NCBI GenBank assembly: GCA_023488865.1
Contig: JAMDDG010000299.1
Coordinates: 1 to 35,291 of the forward strand
Source of the DNA: Bacteroidota bacterium
GTDB lineage: Bacteria; Bacteroidota; Bacteroidia; Bacteroidales; Prolixibacteraceae
Reading direction: 5' to 3'
Length of the DNA stretch: 35,291 bases
Shown here one piece after another: positions 31,238 to 35,291 of this stretch. The notes under the pieces are model-generated. The model made no database searches. It was not told the DNA's origin and saw only the letters and a program-made list of their open reading frames with translations. Numbering within the stretch: the stretch's first letter is position 1; every line of letters starts with the position of its first letter. The translations under genes and the position numbers were made by a program.

Positions 31238-32467
31238 TTAATCCCTGATCTTATCCATCGCTGTTTGAATATTGTTACTTGTTTCTTTGGTGATGCCATA
31301 TTCACTGGCAATTGCGCCCCATTGGCTTATGGCCTCCTGAACCTCTTCGATTATGGAGCTTGCATTTTTCAACCCGAAATGTGCGGACAATTTCATAAGC
31401 TCTTTTCGTCCCGGATTTTTACTTTCCCCGGCTATCATGGTACTGTGAAACCCGTATCCGGAATACGAGAAGGTAAGATCGTAGGCCGGTGCAAACCGCC
31501 ATTCTCCTTTGGCATCCAATAGGAAAGAGAAATTCTTGCTGTGGTCATCCCGGTTATGCGAATACACGTTAAATGCAGCCAACCTGAAAATTTTTTCATA
31601 GGCTTTCACATGCTTTTCCAGCCGGAAAGCACAATCCATCAAATGCCCGTAATCCATTGTACTCATCCTGAAGTTGTCGTGCATGATACCAGAAGCGGTG
31701 TGTGTATGCAGACGTTTCTCAGCTGCCCGGTCAAACCGCTTTGTCCCAAAATATACCTGTCCTGATTTCCCTTTAAAAAGACGGCATTCACTCATTTCTA
31801 TGCCTGCCAGAAGGGCCATTTTGTGATAAGCAAATTCGATGTTCGCGATCTCCCTGTTATCAGATGATGACGGGAATTTGATGATCCATTCGTCATAGCC
31901 TTCCGGGATGTTGTCCACACCGTGTATCAGGTCGTCGGTCAGCGGGTTGTAAGCAGCAAAAATCTTTGGCCTGGCGCCACCTGAAGATCCTCCGAGGATA
32001 AACAATTCCTCGATAATCTCTGAGCTGGTGCCCTGGAGTATGTGGCTCATTTCAGTGGCAAGGATATCCAGTTCGGGAACAAGGTCTGTTGTCTTTTCAG
32101 GTTTAATTTCTGGTCTGTAAGCAAGGGCCCCCATTCCCCGTGATCCGACATAAGCCAGCCGGTCCAAAGGTGTTATCCTACCAATGTCAATCCCTTTTGC
32201 AGATAAGGAGCGGTCCAATAATAGTCGGCCCCAGCCATCAGGTAATGAGTCGTTGAATACCCCAAACAACCCGTCAAAAGGTTGTTTCTCGGCACTTACT
32301 ATATCACCTGAAAAAGGGAGTTTTATGGGCGAAAGATTAAGCCCGGTTTTAAGGTAATCAGTATTGTACCTGAAATATATTTTTTGGCCGGAAAGCACCA
32401 GTTCCCCAACTTCAAGGCTATTTCCCCCGAGAAGCAGCGATACGAACAATTTATTGATACCGGCCAT
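31238..32467 (-). CDS. HipA-like serine/threonine kinase toxin
   Basis: The 409-residue product has the HipA architecture: an N-terminal subdomain (LFVSLLLGGNSLEVGEL), then the kinase core. Visible motifs are GGSSGGARPK (about 159-168, P-loop), DEWIIKFPS (about 192-200, with the ATP-binding Lys), SHNRDDHSKNFSF (about 303-315, catalytic loop with Asp307 and Asn312) and FAPAYDLTFS (Asp330, metal-binding). All key kinase residues are present, so it should be active. HipA toxins phosphorylate translation factors such as glutamyl-tRNA synthetase and induce dormancy; the target here is unknown. It starts 10 bases after the HipB-like stop codon, so the pair is one operon with the antitoxin first. 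Confidence 0.92.
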   Translation of the reverse strand: MAGINKLFVSLLLGGNSLEVGELVLSGQKIYFRYNTDYLKTGLNLSPIKLPFSGDIVSAEKQPFDGLFGVFNDSLPDGWGRLLLDRSLSAKGIDIGRITPLDRLAYVGSRGMGALAYRPEIKPEKTTDLVPELDILATEMSHILQGTSSEIIEELFILGGSSGGARPKIFAAYNPLTDDLIHGVDNIPEGYDEWIIKFPSSSDNREIANIEFAYHKMALLAGIEMSECRLFKGKSGQVYFGTKRFDRAAEKRLHTHTASGIMHDNFRMSTMDYGHLMDCAFRLEKHVKAYEKIFRLAAFNVYSHNRDDHSKNFSFLLDAKGEWRFAPAYDLTFSYSGYGFHSTMIAGESKNPGRKELMKLSAHFGLKNASSIIEEVQEAISQWGAIASEYGITKETSNNIQTAMDKIRD

Positions 32468-32477
32468 TGGTTATTGC

Positions 32478-32750
32478 TTAATCTTTAAATAATTTTTTAA
32501 TATCATCAAGGTTTTCCTTTAAAAGCAGGAGGTTGTCAAATTCATTCAACCGTCCTAAAAGGTGCATCAGTTTCAGCAGCGAATCCAGCGATATTTTTCC
32601 GGTATTCTCGAAACGCTTTAAACTGCCCAGGGATACGCCCGAACGTTCGGCCATCTCTTCCTGCGACATTTTTAGTTGCTTTCGCAAGGAGCGGTGTCTT
32701 TCGGCCAGTGCTTTACTTACCTTCAGTGGCGTTGGTCCTAATGAATACAT
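32478..32750 (-). CDS. HipB-like antitoxin, XRE-family DNA-binding protein
   Basis: ATG at 32750 (MYSLGPTPLKVSKALAERHR) is preferred to a TTG at 32774; the product is 90 residues. A helix-turn-helix is seen in KQLKMSQEEMAERSGVSLGSLKRFENTGK, typical of Cro/C1-type HipB proteins. It would bind the downstream kinase and repress its own promoter. A TAnnTTTG box at 32772-32779 and a TATAGCTATA palindrome at 32776-32785 overlap just upstream, a fitting site for self-repression. Confidence 0.88.
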   Translation of the reverse strand: MYSLGPTPLKVSKALAERHRSLRKQLKMSQEEMAERSGVSLGSLKRFENTGKISLDSLLKLMHLLGRLNEFDNLLLLKENLDDIKKLFKD

Positions 32751-32771
32751 TTTTTTGGTTAAAATATTATC

Positions 32772-32779
32772 CAAATATA
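32772..32779 (-). promoter_or_regulatory. -7 box and overlapping palindrome of the hipBA-like operon
   Basis: TATATTTG on the minus strand, 21 bases before ATG 32750. The palindrome TATAGCTATA (32776-32785) overlaps it. The same octamer is used by the DUF4143 ATPase gene. Confidence 0.55.
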
Positions 32780-33096
32780 GCTATAAATATTAAATACGGC
32801 TAATATATTATCTGTATTTTATTGATTGTGCTTTTATGGATTGCCTTACTTATTTGAAAAGGTGTTTAAATATACTTATCGCAAACAATAGTTGTTGAAA
32901 TATTTGTGCTATTTTGTAAATAGTCATTTGAATATTTGCAACTTGTTATTCATTATAAACTTATACGATGAAATGGCCATGATTTGACAATCATCAATCG
33001 TGATGAAAATAATCTCAGGGCTATTCCATTTGGCAATTAAAAAACAAATTATTTACAAATGAAACGACTATAAAAAAATCTTCCACACGCAGGCTA

Positions 33097-33114
33097 ATCC
33101 GCCAGCTGGCGGAT
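33097..33114. repeat. REP-like perfect palindrome 1
   Basis: ATCCGCCAGCTGGCGGAT, an 18-bp perfect palindrome and much more G/C-rich than its surroundings. Confidence 0.75.
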
Positions 33115-33124
33115 CGGGTGTTCC

Positions 33125-33142
33125 ATCCCGCACCTGCGGGAT
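33125..33142. repeat. REP-like palindrome 2
   Basis: ATCCCGCACCTGCGGGAT, 8-bp arms around a CC centre, 10 bases after palindrome 1. The pair looks like one unit of a dispersed repeat; only this copy is in the window. Confidence 0.75.
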
Positions 33143-33164
33143 TAAAAAACAAAATCACAAACAG

Positions 33165-34439
33165 ATGAAAAGGGAAAATGAACTATTTGCACCTCAAATT
33201 GATTCGGTTATCAGTAATTTAAGTCCGGAGATGGATTTAATGTGCTGTAGTATTTACCTTATGCTAAAGGAAATATACGAACTGTTTAGCTGTGTAAAAC
33301 CTATTGGTGACGACGATGTCAGGCATATTTGGATTGAAGCAGAGAGAGGACCGCTGGAAGCTTTCGGCGATTATGAAGAATACAAAGAGTGCGGCGAGGT
33401 CGAAAGTCCGGATGATTTTGAACAACTTTGGAAAGCCTATTATCCTGCGAAGGCAAAATGGTATCAATTCCAAACCGCGAGATACAAGGATGATCAGTAT
33501 TTTTATTTTGATGGAAAGCTGATCTTTTCAATTGATATAAATTCTGAGATTCCGGACAGTAAACCAGGTTTGAACCTGGAGTATATTCAACGTTTCCTTG
33601 AATGGTTATTGGAAAGAATAAATGATGAAACCGAAAAGCTCAAGAATGATATATTTTCCTATAATCTTTATATTCTGCAAAACCTTCCTTTCACGAAAAG
33701 ATTTGGCCGTATCAGGCGACAAGATTTTTGGGATATACTTGGAGAGGAATCTTTTCGTCCGGATATTGCCCTGGGTCAAGATTTAATAGAAAAGCTGAAA
33801 CAAGCATTGAATTGGATAAAAGATAAGGAATCGACTCTTTTGCATGAAATGACGGCCAACGAGTTTTACAGGATTTGCGAAATTTGTTACGATGCAAATG
33901 GCTATTTTAAAGACCAAAACAAGACCCTCCCTTCCCGCGAAAAATATTTGAGCATGGCTGATGGCCGTGATGCCGGGTTGAGGGATATTGCCGCAGATTC
34001 GCCAATGGCTTTTTCTGAATGGTTCCACAGCGATTGCATGCTAGGCGCTCACCCATGGGAGATTTGCCGGGGAGGCAATTCAACCCATATCTCTCTGTTT
34101 GCTTCACCTAAAGATGGTAAATGGAGCATCCGTTTGGCCGGCCCTGGTATCAGCAGGGTGGAAGAAACCGTACGGATGGCGGTTGCCTTGTATGAAAACG
34201 ATATTCCTTTTGAATTGAGCGATGCCGAAGAAATCGTTAACATGATTTCAGGTACTGATTTAATTGGAATAGTCCCCGATACGGTAGTTCCCCGTTATTG
34301 CCATAGTCTGTTTCCAAAAGATGACCGGATTATTGATTTTATGAATCTTGATAACGACGAAAGTACACAACATGCGATCTTAGGGAAGACCTATTGGTAT
34401 CCTTTGGAAAAGATTGAACATAATTGCAAAACAATTTAA
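33165..34439 (+). CDS. Unrecognised 424-residue protein paired with a HigA-like antitoxin
   Basis: I do not recognise a family. The product has no signal peptide or membrane segment, so it is cytoplasmic. The N-terminal half is acidic and helical (residues 1-45, then aromatic-rich VESPDDFEQLWKAYYPAKA). The middle has long helices (about 135-225). The C-terminal part has the distinctive AHPWEICRGGNSTHISL (295-311), followed by GKWSIRLAGPGISRVEETVRMAVALY and IPFELSDAEEIVNMISGTDLIGIVP. These conserved-looking polar residues (His, Glu, Arg, Asn, Thr, His) suggest an enzyme active site. It ends 13 bases before the HigA-like gene, so the two are one operon in toxin-antitoxin order (toxin first, as in higBA). 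It is far larger than HigB (about 100 residues). A toxin role is inference from position only. Confidence 0.8.
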   Translation: MKRENELFAPQIDSVISNLSPEMDLMCCSIYLMLKEIYELFSCVKPIGDDDVRHIWIEAERGPLEAFGDYEEYKECGEVESPDDFEQLWKAYYPAKAKWYQFQTARYKDDQYFYFDGKLIFSIDINSEIPDSKPGLNLEYIQRFLEWLLERINDETEKLKNDIFSYNLYILQNLPFTKRFGRIRRQDFWDILGEESFRPDIALGQDLIEKLKQALNWIKDKESTLLHEMTANEFYRICEICYDANGYFKDQNKTLPSREKYLSMADGRDAGLRDIAADSPMAFSEWFHSDCMLGAHPWEICRGGNSTHISLFASPKDGKWSIRLAGPGISRVEETVRMAVALYENDIPFELSDAEEIVNMISGTDLIGIVPDTVVPRYCHSLFPKDDRIIDFMNLDNDESTQHAILGKTYWYPLEKIEHNCKTI

Positions 34440-34452
34440 TAGCACATCAAAT

Positions 34453-34818
34453 ATGGAAAGGATTATAAATGAAGTTGTTTACAAAACCACAATGGAAAGG
34501 ATAGAAGAACTTTTGCCAATGGTAACGGACGATACACCACTATACGATCGCAAAGCCATAGAACTGAAAATAATGTCAGATATTGTGATTGAGTACGAGG
34601 AGTGTCATTTTCCTATCGCTAATTCTACGCTTGCGGATGTAGTGAAGATGAGATTAGAACAAGAGGCAATGTCTCAGTGCGATTTTGCAAAAAAATTTGG
34701 CGTATCACCCTCTCGTGTGAGTGAGTATTTTACAGGGAAAAGTGAACCAACGCTAAAAATAGCGCGAAATATCAGTAAAATACTCAATATTGAACCCTCC
34801 ATCATTTTGGGAATATAA
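34453..34818 (+). CDS. HigA-like antitoxin, XRE-family
   Basis: ATG at 34453 is chosen over a TTG at 34414, which would overlap the preceding gene; the product is 121 residues. The N-terminal half (TTMERIEELLPMVTDD..., then AIELKIMSDIVIEYEECHFPI) is the helical HigA dimer/neutralising region. The C-terminal half is a helix-turn-helix (about 66-110, with SQCDFAKKFGVSPSRVSEYF). HigA antitoxins neutralise a HigB ribonuclease and repress their own operon. No HigB is present: the upstream partner is the 424-residue protein. The downstream gene is unrelated. Confidence 0.88.
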   Translation: MERIINEVVYKTTMERIEELLPMVTDDTPLYDRKAIELKIMSDIVIEYEECHFPIANSTLADVVKMRLEQEAMSQCDFAKKFGVSPSRVSEYFTGKSEPTLKIARNISKILNIEPSIILGI

Positions 34819-34870
34819 TAACTGTTTGAAAAAAGTGTAAAGTATTAAAATTGAATCAAATCAGGCTGAA

Positions 34871-35278
34871 ATGAACGTATCAAAAATCGAACACATTGGT
34901 ATCGCAGTTGATAAACTGGATACAGCTATACCCTATTATGAAACCCTTTTGGGAACAAAATGTTATGCCATCGAAGAGGTAGTCGACCAGAAAGTAAAAA
35001 CCGCTTTTTTTAAAGTAGGGGAAACAAAAATTGAATTGTTGGAATCAACTGACCCCACAGGCCCTATCGGGAAGTTTCTCGAAAAAAGGGGACAAGGTGT
35101 CCACCATATCGCCTTTGCAGTTGACAAAGTAAATGAAGCGCTTGGTGAAGCAGAAGCATCAGGTATTCAACTGATTGACAAGCAAGGACGTAAAGGGGCT
35201 GAGGGATTGACCATTGGTTTTCTCCATCCAAAATCTACTTTTGGTGTATTGACGGAACTGTGTAGCGAAAAGATTTAA
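34871..35278 (+). CDS. mce: Methylmalonyl-CoA epimerase
   Basis: The 135-residue product belongs to the vicinal-oxygen-chelate superfamily with two beta-alpha-beta-beta-beta repeats. The first starts at IEHIGIAVDKL (His8) and the second at GVHHIAFAV (His78, His79). TELC near the end provides Glu129; these are the likely metal ligands. The family epimerises (2R)- and (2S)-methylmalonyl-CoA, linking methylmalonyl-CoA mutase to the decarboxylase or carboxylase in propionate and succinate metabolism. The length is normal for the bacterial enzyme. It is in the same direction as the preceding antitoxin gene but 52 bases apart and functionally unrelated. In Bacteroidota the carboxylase subunit genes often follow; the window ends before that can be seen. 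Confidence 0.93.
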   Translation: MNVSKIEHIGIAVDKLDTAIPYYETLLGTKCYAIEEVVDQKVKTAFFKVGETKIELLESTDPTGPIGKFLEKRGQGVHHIAFAVDKVNEALGEAEASGIQLIDKQGRKGAEGLTIGFLHPKSTFGVLTELCSEKI

Positions 35279-35291
35279 ACAATTACTCCAT

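Larger units (their letters stand above)
32795..33164. other. A/T-rich intergenic region between divergent operons
   Basis: It separates the minus-strand hipBA-like operon from the plus-strand 424-residue gene. It contains two REP-like palindromes (33097-33142) and two similar leader segments, one at 33024-33065 and one at 33121-33170. No gene is seen. Confidence 0.6.

Noticed and set aside
31148-31240. Read-through of the HipA-like stop codon into the in-frame ATPase tail
   Set aside because: The tail belongs to an unrelated family and has a near-identical copy elsewhere, so the shared frame is more likely chance left by recombination.

Overview
The window is a piece of a Bacteroidota chromosome, most likely a polysaccharide-degrading Bacteroidales/Marinilabiliales-type organism; the exact genus cannot be read from it. 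The signs are a SusC/SusD pair with its own FecI/FecR-type sigma and anti-sigma genes, a long run of exported glycoside hydrolases, mostly weak Shine-Dalgarno sequences, and several TAnnTTTG promoter elements. No tRNA or rRNA gene was seen.

Layout. (1) Positions 1-1399, minus strand: 5' part of a dihydrolipoyl-dehydrogenase-like flavoprotein that lacks both redox-active cysteines. (2) Positions 1581-27668, plus strand: a large polysaccharide utilisation locus (PUL). An ECF sigma factor and a FecR anti-sigma factor precede a SusC transporter with an N-terminal signalling domain and a SusD lipoprotein. A strong hairpin follows, then eight exported enzyme-like genes: an unassigned lipoprotein, a DUF5060/DUF4038 enzyme, GH92, a GH78-like protein, an unassigned six-hairpin protein, a pectate-lyase-type beta-helix protein, GH42-like, GH31 and GH2. 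(That is nine genes counting the lipoprotein.) An 888-bp IS5-family element sits between the six-hairpin and beta-helix genes. The glycan would be sensed and imported through SusCD and trimmed outside the cytoplasm by these enzymes. The mix of mannosidase, rhamnosidase-like, galactosidase, apiosidase-like and lyase-like folds suggests a branched plant or algal heteropolysaccharide, which is inference.

(3) Positions about 27850-34818: an accessory island with two AAA+ ATPase genes on the minus strand (DUF234 and DUF4143 types), a hipBA-like toxin-antitoxin pair, and a plus-strand pair made of an unrecognised 424-residue protein and a HigA-like antitoxin. The ATPase segment is bracketed by two 91-bp direct repeats, each coding for the same C-terminal tail of a vanished ATPase gene. 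The DUF234 ATPase is preceded by three tandem 53-bp units, each holding an inverted repeat. The DUF4143 gene has a perfect palindrome against its promoter. (4) Positions 34871-35278: methylmalonyl-CoA epimerase, a housekeeping gene of propionate/succinate metabolism.

The strongest candidates for something undescribed are the 424-residue protein paired with a HigA-like regulator and the 53-bp repeat array in front of the DUF234 ATPase.
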